DNA of 59,204 nucleotides from Verrucomicrobiota bacterium. Lineage in GTDB: Bacteria > Verrucomicrobiota > Lentisphaeria > Oligosphaerales > Oligosphaeraceae. The notes below the pieces were generated by a model that was not told the DNA's origin, did not search any database, and saw nothing but the letters and a program-made list of their open reading frames with translations. The translations under genes and the position numbers were made by a program. Where the stretch lies: contig JAGVUR010000189.1 of the NCBI GenBank assembly GCA_019136135.1, forward strand, positions 1-59,204. The letters run 5' to 3'. Below, piece after piece: positions 7,576 to 16,865 of the stretch; positions within the stretch are counted from its first letter, which is position 1, and each line of letters opens with the position of its first letter.

Positions 7576-9540
7576 TTAGAATTTAACGATAACGATATCC
7601 AGCGGTGCGATATTTTTTCGGATGGTGATTTGGTCGCCGTCTTGTGTTGAATCCACGTTGGTCCAGGCTCCATCCAGGTCGAGGATTTGTGGCGATGCAT
7701 TCTTCGCCCATGGTCCTTTGAGTTCGATTTGTTCGAGTGTATCGAGTCCGATATTGAGTATGACGGCGATTTTCTCATTGTTTTGCAGGATTGCTGCTTT
7801 GAGAAGGATTTCGGCGTCGTCCGGGTAGTAGATTGGTAGCGCTTGGAAATCGTTGAGGATATTGACTAGCTGTCGCTTTCGTGTTTCGTTGAAGATCGAG
7901 AAGGAGTTAAGTCCGTCTGGCTTGCCGTGGAAGTTTGCGATCGTTACGGCTTTTGCTCCGTTTTCGTGGGTTGTTTTGATGGCTCCTGGTGCGAGAATTG
8001 TCTTGTTGTGGTCGTACCTGTATGCTTGGTGATAGAGATTTGAGATCACCTTGGCGTTGCCTTTCGGTACCAGCCTTGCGATGTCTGGGCTTGTTGACGG
8101 AATGATCTGGTCGTTGTCTGGTTGTTCGAATGTGACGTGTTCCAGGTTCCATTTTTGTGCTTCGCAGCCAATTAGCCTGGTCAGTTTACGATTTGCAAGC
8201 TCAATTGCCGCAGAGCCGTCAACAAGCACATTGCCCTTGAAGATTTCGTCCAGTTGCTCATCCGAGAAGAAGTTGAGTTGCGGTTGTGCGAAGGCCGTAT
8301 TCTTTTGGTTGTTTTTTGAGAAGAAGAAAGGGAGTCCCATTCTGCCGAGTGTTTCATGCCAACCGCCTGAGGGCGGGGTGTAGGGGTAGTTGAACACGGG
8401 CTTGTGCGGGAGTGGGATTGAGATGCCTTGCCAGGTCGGCTTCATGGCGAGGACTGCGTCAAGAAACTTGGCGTTTTTCGCAAGGATATCCCGGTACGCC
8501 TTCCCCGAAGCCGGCTCGAAGGACGCCATTCGGGTAATCCAGAATTTCCCGCCCTTGCATCCTTCTAGTGCTGACATGATCAGGTGCATGTTGAGGGTGG
8601 CCGCCGCTGTGGAGTATCTGTTTTGGGGGAAGGTGTCGGGTTCGCCAATCAGGGTGACGTCATCGTCAAAAGCCGCGACCTGGGTTGCCGTATAGCACAG
8701 CCAGCCTGGTATGTTTCTCAGTGAATCCTGGAGATATCGTGCATTATTGATTCTGATGACGGCTTCGCCCTTTGGTCCAGCCAGGATTTTCGCCACTGCG
8801 GGCGCATGCCTGACGTCTTGGGCGCATAGGCAGAAGCTGCATGGGATGTCTGGATTGACGCTGTCGATCGCATCTCTGATTAGATGTGCATATTTGATCA
8901 TCGACTCCTGCAGGAGCTTGTCTTGGATTATTGCGTCATCCTTGTTGTTTTTTACGGCTTCGATCAGTTGGTCCGAGGTAAGGTTTCGTCCTGTTTTTTT
9001 GTTGAAGATTTCAGTATGCAGCGGGCAGAAGCATGCCGAGCGTCCGGTGATGAATCTGGTATCGTCATCAAGCATGAAGAAATCGGGTTCTGCCTTTGCG
9101 CAGGTTTGGATTGCGTTGGTGACGTAGTTCCTGAAGGGTTCGCCTTCGGGGCACATAGTATATTGGTAATTCCCGTTGAAGTTTCTGATCCTCTGGAAGT
9201 CTGTAGGCGTATCCGGAGTCCAGCCGTGTCCCCATGTTGCTTGGATGAGAATACCCGTCGGCACTCCCTTTCCTTTCAGGAGTTTCTGGAAGATTTTGAA
9301 TCTTCTGACGCACTCTGCGGCCTTATCGATTGCCGGGATGCCTTCCGGTACGAGTGTGAAGGAGAACGCCGCCGAGTCGATGACTCCGCTTCGATGGAGG
9401 TTAATCAGGTCTTCGACGATTGCCTCAGCATATTCGACAGTTAGTGGTGTGATGTTGATTTTGTGCATGTTAGCAGCTTGGGTTATGGGTGAAAGGAACA
9501 AAACAAGTAGGACGACAACAATGAAATGGCGAAAAAACAT
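7576..9540 (-). CDS. Secreted protein of unknown family, TIM-barrel hydrolase-like
   Basis: A 654-residue protein with a strong signal peptide (MFFRHFIVVVLLVLFLSPITQAA). I do not recognise the family. The pattern of alternating strands and helices with QATWGHGW, DFFMLDDDTRF, a cysteine pair in SACFCPLHTEIFNKKTGR and SFCLCAQD resembles the barrel half of beta-galactosidase-like enzymes, and the C-terminal half (VIVKF end) looks like beta-sandwich domains seen after such barrels. The aspartates in LDDDTRF are candidate active-site residues, by inference only. An in-frame GTG lies just before the chosen ATG 9540, and no clear ribosome site is visible. Its position between a sugar dehydrogenase and the DHS-like/aldo-keto reductase pair suggests glycan processing. 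Confidence 0.6.
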   Translation of the reverse strand: MFFRHFIVVVLLVLFLSPITQAANMHKINITPLTVEYAEAIVEDLINLHRSGVIDSAAFSFTLVPEGIPAIDKAAECVRRFKIFQKLLKGKGVPTGILIQATWGHGWTPDTPTDFQRIRNFNGNYQYTMCPEGEPFRNYVTNAIQTCAKAEPDFFMLDDDTRFITGRSACFCPLHTEIFNKKTGRNLTSDQLIEAVKNNKDDAIIQDKLLQESMIKYAHLIRDAIDSVNPDIPCSFCLCAQDVRHAPAVAKILAGPKGEAVIRINNARYLQDSLRNIPGWLCYTATQVAAFDDDVTLIGEPDTFPQNRYSTAAATLNMHLIMSALEGCKGGKFWITRMASFEPASGKAYRDILAKNAKFLDAVLAMKPTWQGISIPLPHKPVFNYPYTPPSGGWHETLGRMGLPFFFSKNNQKNTAFAQPQLNFFSDEQLDEIFKGNVLVDGSAAIELANRKLTRLIGCEAQKWNLEHVTFEQPDNDQIIPSTSPDIARLVPKGNAKVISNLYHQAYRYDHNKTILAPGAIKTTHENGAKAVTIANFHGKPDGLNSFSIFNETRKRQLVNILNDFQALPIYYPDDAEILLKAAILQNNEKIAVILNIGLDTLEQIELKGPWAKNASPQILDLDGAWTNVDSTQDGDQITIRKNIAPLDIVIVKF

Positions 9541-9635
9541 CACGATAGCAAGTAAGTTAAATTGGTCAAAGGGGTTCCATCCATTACATTAGTGTGAAGT
9601 TCTGAAATGCAAGTGTTTATCTTGGAGAAATGTTA

Positions 9636-10739
9636 ATGTCGTTTGGACGTTTTGATCGGTTTCAGTTGCGTTTGCACGATTTGCGTGAGCGCGAGAACAA
9701 GGTCTTTATTGAGCGCGACGCTTTGCATCGCGGTCAATCGGGGCAGTTCGGGGATGCGTTGGACGCCGGCTTGATGGACGAGCTGGTGGGACGGATACGC
9801 AAGGCACGTGAAAATGGACGCCCCGTGATCATGGCTTTCGGGGCGCATTCCATCAAGAATGGATTGGGACCCGTGCTGGGCGAATTGATCGAACATGGTT
9901 GGATAACGCATTTGGCAACGAATGGGGCGGGCATTATCCATGATTGGGAATTTTCGTACTTGGGTGAATCCAGCGAGGATGTTCGTGCCAATGTCCGCGA
10001 GGGCAAGTTCGGGATTTGGCGCGAGACGGGATTTTTCCTGAATCTGGCATTGTGCGTAGGTGCCTACGAGGGTTTGGGCTACGGCGAATCAGTCGGCTCG
10101 ATGATTGAAAACGAGGGTTTGATGATACCCGATCGTGATAAGTTGCATGACTTGATCCGTGAACGCTTGACCGTGGATCCCGACTGGTGCGCTGGTGCAT
10201 GCGATCTCCTGAAGAAGATGGATGAGTTCAAGTTGCCGTCGGGCTGGATGGCTATTCCTCACAAGTACAAGCAGTACAGCGCCCAGGCGTGCGCGTACCG
10301 GACAAAGGTTCCGTTTACAGCGCATCCGATGTTCGGGCACGACATCATCTACACGCATCCGATGAATTGCGGACCTGCGATAGGTCGCTCTGCGGAACGG
10401 GATTTCCTGACGTATGCGGCGCAGGTTCATCGCTTGGAAGGCGGGGTGTACTTGTCCGTCGGTTCCGCCGTGATGTCCCCGATGATTTTCGAGAAATCGT
10501 TGTCGATGTCCCAGAATATCGAGCTTCAGCATGGTCGTCGCATTGAGAATCACTACATGGTCGTCGTTGATTTGGCGAAGAGCGAGTGGGATTGGAGTCG
10601 TGATGGCGAGCCACCGATGGACAATCCTGCTTATTACTTGCGCTACTGCAAGACCTTCAATCGTATGGGCGGGACGATGCGCTACTTGTGCGCTGACAAT
10701 CGTCGGTTCCTGCTGACTTTGGCTGAGACGTTGATTTGA
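9636..10739 (+). CDS. Unknown cytoplasmic protein, deoxyhypusine-synthase-like Rossmann fold (tentative)
   Basis: A 367-residue soluble protein without signal peptide. Segments such as VIMAFGAHSIKNGLGPV, ITHLATNGAGIIHDWE and GGVYLSVGSAVMSP have the look of a DHS-like NAD-binding fold, in which glycine-rich loops bind NAD; this is an impression from pattern, not a family match. It carries conserved-looking histidines (HPMFGHDIIYTHP), possibly for metal or substrate. I chose ATG 9636 because GGAG (9624-9627) lies 8 nt upstream, whereas the in-frame ATG 9630 is only 2 nt away. It is followed after 17 nt by an Fe-S aldo/keto reductase and probably cotranscribed, which suggests a shared redox or sugar pathway. 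Function otherwise unknown. Confidence 0.55.
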   Translation: MSFGRFDRFQLRLHDLRERENKVFIERDALHRGQSGQFGDALDAGLMDELVGRIRKARENGRPVIMAFGAHSIKNGLGPVLGELIEHGWITHLATNGAGIIHDWEFSYLGESSEDVRANVREGKFGIWRETGFFLNLALCVGAYEGLGYGESVGSMIENEGLMIPDRDKLHDLIRERLTVDPDWCAGACDLLKKMDEFKLPSGWMAIPHKYKQYSAQACAYRTKVPFTAHPMFGHDIIYTHPMNCGPAIGRSAERDFLTYAAQVHRLEGGVYLSVGSAVMSPMIFEKSLSMSQNIELQHGRRIENHYMVVVDLAKSEWDWSRDGEPPMDNPAYYLRYCKTFNRMGGTMRYLCADNRRFLLTLAETLI

Positions 10740-10756
10740 AAAATGGAGCTGAGCAA

Positions 10757-11782
10757 ATGGAATACGTAGTATTGGGTCGAACTGGAATCTCAGTCTGCAA
10801 ATGTGGTTTTGGTGCGCTCCCGATCCAGCGGATTTCCGATGCCGAGGCGGTCAAGCTGATCCATAAGGCGTACGACCATGGAATCAATCTGTTTGATACG
10901 GCGAATTTCTACACCGATAGCGAGCATAAGATTGGTCTTGCGCTTGCCTCGATGGATCGAAACAAGGTTGTCTTGACCACGAAAACCGGCGCTTCAACCC
11001 CGGAGGTCTTCTGGAAACAGCTTGAACAGTCGCTGAGGATGATGCGCACGGATGTGATTGACGTGTACCAGTTCCACAACCTCAAAGTATGTCCGACGCC
11101 CGGCGACGGAACAGGGTTGTACGAGGCGATGCTGGAGGCAAAGCAACAGGGGAAAATACGGTTTATCGGCCTGACGAACCATCGTCTCGATACGGCATGG
11201 ACAAGCATCCATAGCGGATTGTACGATTGCCTCCAGTTCCCGTTTAGCTACTTGTCTAGCGAGCAGGAATTGGATCTGGTTGCGGGATGCCGCGATGCGA
11301 ATATGGGCTTTATCGCGATGAAGGCGCTTGCTGGAGGCTTGATCACCAATGCACGTGCCGCGTATGCGTTCCAGCGGCAACACAAAAACGTGGTTCCGAT
11401 CTGGGGAGTCCAGAGGGAACACGAACTGGATCAATTCCTGGACTGCCTGGCGAACCCTCCCGAACTTGACGATGAACTCCTGCAGGTGATTGAACATGAC
11501 AGGCAAGAACTGGACGGGGAATTTTGCCGTGGTTGCGGGTATTGCATGCCGTGTCCCGCAGGAATCGAGATCAACAATTGTGCTCGTATGTCGCTGTTGT
11601 TGCGCAGGTCTCCGTCAGCAAGTCACTTGACCGAAGCCGCCCAGGCGAAAATGCGTCAGATTCGCAAGTGTCGCGAATGCGGCTTGTGCCGACAACGGTG
11701 TCCGTACAATCTTGATACGCCTGAACTCCTGAAGCGCAACCTTGAAGATTACGAACAGTTCCTTGCTTCCTGGCAAAAATAG
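10757..11782 (+). CDS. Aldo/keto reductase with C-terminal [4Fe-4S] ferredoxin-like domain
   Basis: A 341-residue protein. The N-terminal AKR barrel has LGRTGISVCKCGFGALPIQ, the catalytic-Asp/Tyr region NLFDTANFYTDSE and the lysine block VVLTTKTG. The C-terminal ~80 residues carry two cysteine clusters, CRGCGYCMPCP and CRECGLCRQRCP, typical of Fer4-type domains, so electrons may pass between an Fe-S cluster and the nicotinamide site. ATG 10757 has GGAG at 10745-10748; the in-frame TTG 10736 overlaps the previous stop and is less likely. It is coupled to the upstream DHS-like gene and ends 9 nt from the convergent GH106 gene. Fe-S AKRs are common in anaerobes; the substrate is unknown. Confidence 0.88.
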   Translation: MEYVVLGRTGISVCKCGFGALPIQRISDAEAVKLIHKAYDHGINLFDTANFYTDSEHKIGLALASMDRNKVVLTTKTGASTPEVFWKQLEQSLRMMRTDVIDVYQFHNLKVCPTPGDGTGLYEAMLEAKQQGKIRFIGLTNHRLDTAWTSIHSGLYDCLQFPFSYLSSEQELDLVAGCRDANMGFIAMKALAGGLITNARAAYAFQRQHKNVVPIWGVQREHELDQFLDCLANPPELDDELLQVIEHDRQELDGEFCRGCGYCMPCPAGIEINNCARMSLLLRRSPSASHLTEAAQAKMRQIRKCRECGLCRQRCPYNLDTPELLKRNLEDYEQFLASWQK

Positions 11783-11791
11783 TGGATTGCT

Positions 11792-14700
11792 TCAGGGGAT
11801 TGTTTTCAGGATTGCAGTCTTGATTGCGACAGGACCGATGAGCCCAGATGGGAGCGGGATGTCGTCCTTGTTCCAGCCGTCTCGCCAGGTAACGAAGGTG
11901 ATGTGTCCTGCCGGGGAGGTAGGCTTGTCGTCGATGACCCAGCTTGGCCAGGAGCCTGTGGTGGGGACCGGCGTTGTGTTCATGGCGTCGCCAATCAGTC
12001 TGTTTGGCCAGAGGTTGGTGATTTGGATGGCCAGCGTGTTTTCACCTGCCTTGAGGAAATCAGTGATGTCAAGTGTGAATGGGGGATGCCAAAGGAGAAT
12101 CGGGACGGCATCGTTGAGCTTGATCTTTGCCAGGTTTTTGACATTTCCCAAGTCGAGGATGTATCTGGCATTGGGTGAGAGTTGTTTGTCAAAGGCGAAT
12201 TTCTTGGTGTAGGTTGCCGTGCCGCTGAAGAATTTGACTCCTGGGTTGTCATGGGTTGCGAGGTCGATCAGCTTGTCGAGGGTGATGCTGCTTGGGGCTC
12301 CGAGGTTTGGCGGGAAGTTGACTGTCCAGGTGTCGTCTAGGTTGATTGGAGCAGGAACGTCGTTGACTGTGACGGTTTTTGTTGACTTGTCGCTCATCCT
12401 GCAGGTTGCGGAGCCTGGTTGTTCGAATTCGATGGCGGGGGCGTTGTTGTGCCAGGTGGGTCTAATCGTTTTTTGCCGGGTTCTGGCACTGAGATTGAAA
12501 TGGAAGTCATGGTGCTCGGGGGCGATTTTCTCGAATGTTTTTCCGTTGGAATTGAAATGTATGACAAGTTCCTTGTATCGGTTTGGGGAGATATCGCCAC
12601 CCAAGGTGGCGTTTGAGACAGGGAAGTTGAGTTCATTGTCAGCGACGAGTTTTTTGAGGATTTCCGTTACGTCTTTTTGTATTGCATGGTCTTCCCTATC
12701 CCTGTAGATTGCCTTTGAGATGGTGATTCCTTCGTCAGGTTCCTGGTTTGCCGCAGCGGTTGCGACATTTTCGAATGGGATATTGTTTGGTTGTTGATTT
12801 TTGAATACGATGAATAGGGATTGCAATGGTTTGAATTCCAAGGGTATGATCAGTTTTCCGTCTTCATGTATCGCTGTAGTCGGCGGCATGATTGATGCAT
12901 TTTCAGGATTCCAGATTTGTGGGCTGGATGTATTTGGGAGATTGAAGGCGAGTTTTTTTGTGATGTAGGCGTCCTGAGTATTTGCAAGCCAAACGATCAG
13001 GGTTTCGTCTTCAAGCCTTCGCTTGATTGATTTGATGCCGAAAACTGGATCGATAGTCGGCTTGATTTGGAGTGCTTGGACGGGATTGTTGGTGTTGATG
13101 AGACGTCCTTTCCCGATTGTCCTTGATTCGTTCAGCTTGGCGTCATGCCAAAGTTTTTCGATTAGTGACTTGAAGCTCTGGTCATTGTGGTCGAGGGATG
13201 GCGAATCGATTGGTTTTGTACCTATGATCGTAGCCCCATCTTGGGCAAGCTGGAGGATTTTTTCGAGTGTTTTTGTTGTGATGACGCTGTTGTTGCCGAG
13301 GAAAAGGGCGTAGTAAGTCGCCCCTGAAGGCGTCTTGAGTTTTCCGTCTTGGGTCGTGGCAATGGAATCGTACAGGTCTTCGACGCAGCAGTAGTCGTAG
13401 CCGAGTCCTGCTTTGTCGAGTTGCTGGATATTCGGTAGTGAGTTTGGATTTGCCTCTGGTGCGAGGACGAGGAATTCGGCTGTGGTTTTGCCTTGTTGCA
13501 GGAGGAATTGTGAACGTTTGATGTAATCGAGCCAAGGCTTGGCGTCGTCCCACCAGGTCGTATGCCTGTTGAGCATTGAGCCATGCCTTCCCAAGGAGAG
13601 TCCTGGCTTGACGTTGAGCCAAGGTTGGTGGACGTAGGAATGGAGGATCAGCTGGTTGATTCCCGATGCCCATGCGTTGTCGCCGTATTCCTTGAGTTGC
13701 GCTGGATCCTGTTGCCAGCGTCCAGGTTTTGCATCGGTGGTAAACGCTTCGGCGCCGACCTTTTTGTTGCCTTGGACATTGGCGACATAGGATGGGAGCT
13801 TTCCTGGAGGTCCTCCGCCGATCCAGAATTCTGTGCAAGCGATGTCAACGGTTCGCGAGCATCTGATGCTGGCGAAGGGGCCTCCGTAGGCTTCGGTAAT
13901 GGCGGTAATCCCGTCGCGATGGCAGAGTTCGGTGAAGTAGTCGAAATAGTTTTCGGCGAAGAGTTCTGCGATTGTCCGTTGGAAGTCAAAGAGGAATTTT
14001 GCTGAGATTTGGGGTGTATCGACTACATATCCCAGGACTGCTGGGAGGAAGTTGACGATGTCGTACCCCCTCCGCTTTCGGAATTCGTCCTGAAGTCCCG
14101 GTGTCCAGTTTTGTCCTCCAACCTCGTATGAGTCGATGGTCGAGAATTTCAGGACATCGAGTCCCTTGAGGGTATTGCTGAATTGAGTCATGGAGTGCGG
14201 CCAGTGCGCATCGAGTCCCCGCCTTGAGAGTTTATCGCATTCGAGTCCTGAAAGGTATGCCGGCGCATTGCGTTTTCCTGTTGTCGTGTGTCCGATTCTG
14301 AGGATTGTCCATTGGCCTTCCGGGAGCTTTGCGGTGATTGTTCCGTCGTTTTGAAGTTTATCAGTCAGCCTGATGATGTCCTTTACCTGGATGCCTTTTT
14401 CGGTATATGAATCTGGGAAGGGCTTGTATGAGAAGTTTGTTCCCGCCGAGTTTCTGGCGTTGATGTTCGGGATCATCGGCGAGGCGAGCAGTCTTGCGTC
14501 GATCAGGTAGGTGTCAGGTTTCCCTCCCCATGGCGGGCGTGGTCGATTTTGGAATGTGACCTTGCAGGCTCGGAATGGCGATTTGACGTTGAGCTGTATG
14601 TGTTTTGGCGCTTGCTGGTCGTTGTAGAGTTCGAAGTTGAACGAGGCGGCATTTTGGAAGTTCGTTCCATCGCTTGAGGTTTCGACAAATCCCTTGATGT

Positions 14701-15397
14701 AGAGGCTGGAGTTGGCGAACTTGAGTTCGAGGAAGCTTGCCGTGATCGATTCCGGGAACTCGAATAGGACAATGGATTCGTCCCCTGGCTTTTGCGTGCG
14801 CAGGAGTATTTTGGTGTCTGGATCGTTGTCAGCAACGAATTCCGGTTTTTCATTTGTTTCGAAGAGCAGCTTTACTTTTGGGACGAGTTGGGTGTTGGGA
14901 TTTGGGAAGGCGAGTACTTCGATATCCCTGTAGTGGTTGTGCTGCGTGAATGGCTGCCTGAGTTTTGTCGTTACGGTTTGACTGCCCATGACATTGGTTT
15001 CGGATGCGACAACGTACTGCATCGAGTTTTCAGGCGTGATCCAGGGACCGCCGGAGCTTGACCAACCCGGGCAATTGTGGACTCCGAGCTTGATGCCTAA
15101 TCGACGTGCTTCTTCGCCTGCATGCCTGAAGATCTCCTTCCACTCGTCTGTGAGCATTTGCGGATGTTGTCCTGGCGGAGTTGGGGTTGCGGAGGCGCAA
15201 AAGATGTGAGCGACTTCGATTCCGACTTTTGCCATCGCCTCCAGATCCGCAGTGATTCCCTTTTTGGTGACGAATCTGCTTGTCCAATGCCACCAGGCTT
15301 GGGTTCCGTATCCAGGAGGTGGGTTTTGGAAGTCTTTTTCCAATTGGCTTGCAAAGCATGTCAAGGACAAGATGAGGATGGCATAGATGGATTTCAT
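11792..15397 (-). CDS. Secreted GH106-family alpha-L-rhamnosidase
   Basis: A 1201-residue exported enzyme (signal peptide MKSIYAILILSLTCFA). The start of the mature protein, PGYGTQAWWHWTSRFVTKKGITADLEAM, is typical of GH106, as are DSYEVGGQNWTPG with EFRKRRGYD, ITEAYGGP, and the block EAFTT..YGDNAWASGINQ..HSYVHQPW. Length fits the family (about 1000-1200). A galactose-binding-like beta-sandwich occupies the C-terminal ~170 residues. GH106 enzymes remove terminal alpha-L-rhamnose, for example from rhamnogalacturonan side structures, by an inverting mechanism. With the PcRGLX-like lyase and the ROK kinase it points to pectin breakdown. No clear ribosome site precedes ATG 15397, and a long stem-loop lies upstream. 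Family assignment is firm from these motifs. Confidence 0.9.
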   Translation of the reverse strand: MKSIYAILILSLTCFASQLEKDFQNPPPGYGTQAWWHWTSRFVTKKGITADLEAMAKVGIEVAHIFCASATPTPPGQHPQMLTDEWKEIFRHAGEEARRLGIKLGVHNCPGWSSSGGPWITPENSMQYVVASETNVMGSQTVTTKLRQPFTQHNHYRDIEVLAFPNPNTQLVPKVKLLFETNEKPEFVADNDPDTKILLRTQKPGDESIVLFEFPESITASFLELKFANSSLYIKGFVETSSDGTNFQNAASFNFELYNDQQAPKHIQLNVKSPFRACKVTFQNRPRPPWGGKPDTYLIDARLLASPMIPNINARNSAGTNFSYKPFPDSYTEKGIQVKDIIRLTDKLQNDGTITAKLPEGQWTILRIGHTTTGKRNAPAYLSGLECDKLSRRGLDAHWPHSMTQFSNTLKGLDVLKFSTIDSYEVGGQNWTPGLQDEFRKRRGYDIVNFLPAVLGYVVDTPQISAKFLFDFQRTIAELFAENYFDYFTELCHRDGITAITEAYGGPFASIRCSRTVDIACTEFWIGGGPPGKLPSYVANVQGNKKVGAEAFTTDAKPGRWQQDPAQLKEYGDNAWASGINQLILHSYVHQPWLNVKPGLSLGRHGSMLNRHTTWWDDAKPWLDYIKRSQFLLQQGKTTAEFLVLAPEANPNSLPNIQQLDKAGLGYDYCCVEDLYDSIATTQDGKLKTPSGATYYALFLGNNSVITTKTLEKILQLAQDGATIIGTKPIDSPSLDHNDQSFKSLIEKLWHDAKLNESRTIGKGRLINTNNPVQALQIKPTIDPVFGIKSIKRRLEDETLIVWLANTQDAYITKKLAFNLPNTSSPQIWNPENASIMPPTTAIHEDGKLIIPLEFKPLQSLFIVFKNQQPNNIPFENVATAAANQEPDEGITISKAIYRDREDHAIQKDVTEILKKLVADNELNFPVSNATLGGDISPNRYKELVIHFNSNGKTFEKIAPEHHDFHFNLSARTRQKTIRPTWHNNAPAIEFEQPGSATCRMSDKSTKTVTVNDVPAPINLDDTWTVNFPPNLGAPSSITLDKLIDLATHDNPGVKFFSGTATYTKKFAFDKQLSPNARYILDLGNVKNLAKIKLNDAVPILLWHPPFTLDITDFLKAGENTLAIQITNLWPNRLIGDAMNTTPVPTTGSWPSWVIDDKPTSPAGHITFVTWRDGWNKDDIPLPSGLIGPVAIKTAILKTIP

Positions 15398-15446
15398 AAG
15401 GATTGTGTGGGACTGGGGCGTTGGGGCATTTGGGCTGAAATAGCAA

Positions 15447-15493
15447 CCGGTGGTACCGGGATAGCTGGGAACGAGCTATTCCAGTATCACCGG
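15447..15493. other. Long intergenic stem-loop
   Basis: A 20-bp stem with a single C/A mismatch (15447-15466 with 15474-15493) closes the loop GGGAACG. It lies between the stop of the minus-strand Gfo-like gene and the start of the GH106 gene. There is no clear T-run after it on the minus strand, so it may be an RNA processing or attenuation structure between two cotranscribed genes rather than a plain terminator. Confidence 0.55.
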
Positions 15494-15530
15494 CTAACCT
15501 GTCTTGGCAAAACGAGGCTCGACGATTTGA

Positions 15531-16772
15531 TCAATCGAGTTTGAGGACCGGCCAGTCTTCTGGTGGGTCGCCCAGGTCTGGGACGTCCATCAGGACACCG
15601 CCTTGCATGGCGGATTGATGCGCGACTAGGCCGGGGATATTGAAACGGGCCGATTGCCAGATATTGGTTGGGGAGAGTAGGCCTGTCGCCATTGCCTGGC
15701 AGAAGTCATCGACCATGAAGTGATGGCATCCGTTGTGTCCGTTTTTCTCGTGTCTGTATTCGATGGGAATTCGTTCAGTGTGTTGCCTTGGCGCACTTTC
15801 CCAGAATCCCATTTGGTCGCTGATCTTCTGTGGTGTCCCCGGTTCGTTCAGGATGGCTGTGACGCTTTTTGGAAGGAGCTCATGGGAGACTTCGTCCATC
15901 AGGAGTTTTTGCGGGTCGTTCTTGTCCCAATGGGTGAAGTAGTGGCGTGAGACTGCGAATTCGTAGCAACCTTCCGAGCCGTAGAATTGGGAGATGTACG
16001 AGTTTGGCCCTGCGAAAGCGAGTCGTCTATTTTCACTGATTCTTGCGATTCCCCCGTTGGAGAGTTGGCACAGCATGGCAGTATTGGAGAATGGATTTCC
16101 CCAATAGTTTTGGTCTTCCCGTCCGAATATGTCCGTAAGGTACTTTTCCTCGTATCCGAAGGCGCTAAGTTTTTCCACATAGACTCCAGGCAGGCATCCG
16201 AGGATCATGGATGTGGAGTGCGTCGGATAAAGCATCGGTGGGATTCCAGCGATCTTCTTCCATTCTTTTCCATGGTGTTCTTCGCTGTAGTGGAAGTGTC
16301 TTTGGTCGTGGTTGTATTGTGCTTCTCCATAGACGAAATCTCCCATTTCACCGGAGGCCATTTTTTCGCGGCAGAAGACTGCGCAGGCCCTGTAGTATCC
16401 CGTTTCACCCATGGAATAGGTAAGTCCTGTTTTCCTGACCAGACGTTCGATTTCGACGATTTCCTCGATGGTGCTGGCGACCGGAACCGCACTGTAGACG
16501 TTTTTCCCCGCCTTGAGCGCCTCGATGACCAACGGTCCGTGGAGATGGCGCTGGACGAAGATGGCGACGGCGTTGAAGTTGGGATCCGAAATCGCGTCTT
16601 CAAAGGTCGGAACGATCGGCACGTCGAACATCTCATGGTATTTTTGCGCCCGTTCTGGGATCAGGTCGCAGACGGCAGTGTATTCCACGTCTGGATGCGC
16701 CTTGAACAAGGGGACGAAGCTCTTGCAAAATGCGCCGCAACCGATAAAGCAAATTCTGGTCTTTCTTCTCAT
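15531..16772 (-). CDS. Gfo/Idh/MocA-like protein lacking the EKP lysine
   Basis: A 413-residue protein with the family's N-terminal Rossmann fold: RICFIGCGAFCKSF gives the dinucleotide motif (11-16) and YTAVCD the acidic strand end. Where active members have EKP, this one reads NVYSAVPVAST, so the catalytic lysine is missing; the downstream block has MGETGYYRACAVFCREKM and LYPTHSTSMILG. This pattern suggests a changed or lost dehydrogenase activity, though NAD(P) binding is likely kept. ATG 16772 has AAGGAG at a good distance; an in-frame start at 16817 has none. It is upstream of GH106 on the same strand, separated by a long stem-loop, and may share its transcript. Substrate unknown. Confidence 0.85.
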   Translation of the reverse strand: MRRKTRICFIGCGAFCKSFVPLFKAHPDVEYTAVCDLIPERAQKYHEMFDVPIVPTFEDAISDPNFNAVAIFVQRHLHGPLVIEALKAGKNVYSAVPVASTIEEIVEIERLVRKTGLTYSMGETGYYRACAVFCREKMASGEMGDFVYGEAQYNHDQRHFHYSEEHHGKEWKKIAGIPPMLYPTHSTSMILGCLPGVYVEKLSAFGYEEKYLTDIFGREDQNYWGNPFSNTAMLCQLSNGGIARISENRRLAFAGPNSYISQFYGSEGCYEFAVSRHYFTHWDKNDPQKLLMDEVSHELLPKSVTAILNEPGTPQKISDQMGFWESAPRQHTERIPIEYRHEKNGHNGCHHFMVDDFCQAMATGLLSPTNIWQSARFNIPGLVAHQSAMQGGVLMDVPDLGDPPEDWPVLKLD

Positions 16773-16865
16773 TGAAACAACTCCTTGTAAATAGCGCATC
16801 CACGAAAGGCTTGTCATATTCCCCCCGTGGATGCTTGTGTTATGTCATGGTTGACTAGTACGAGG

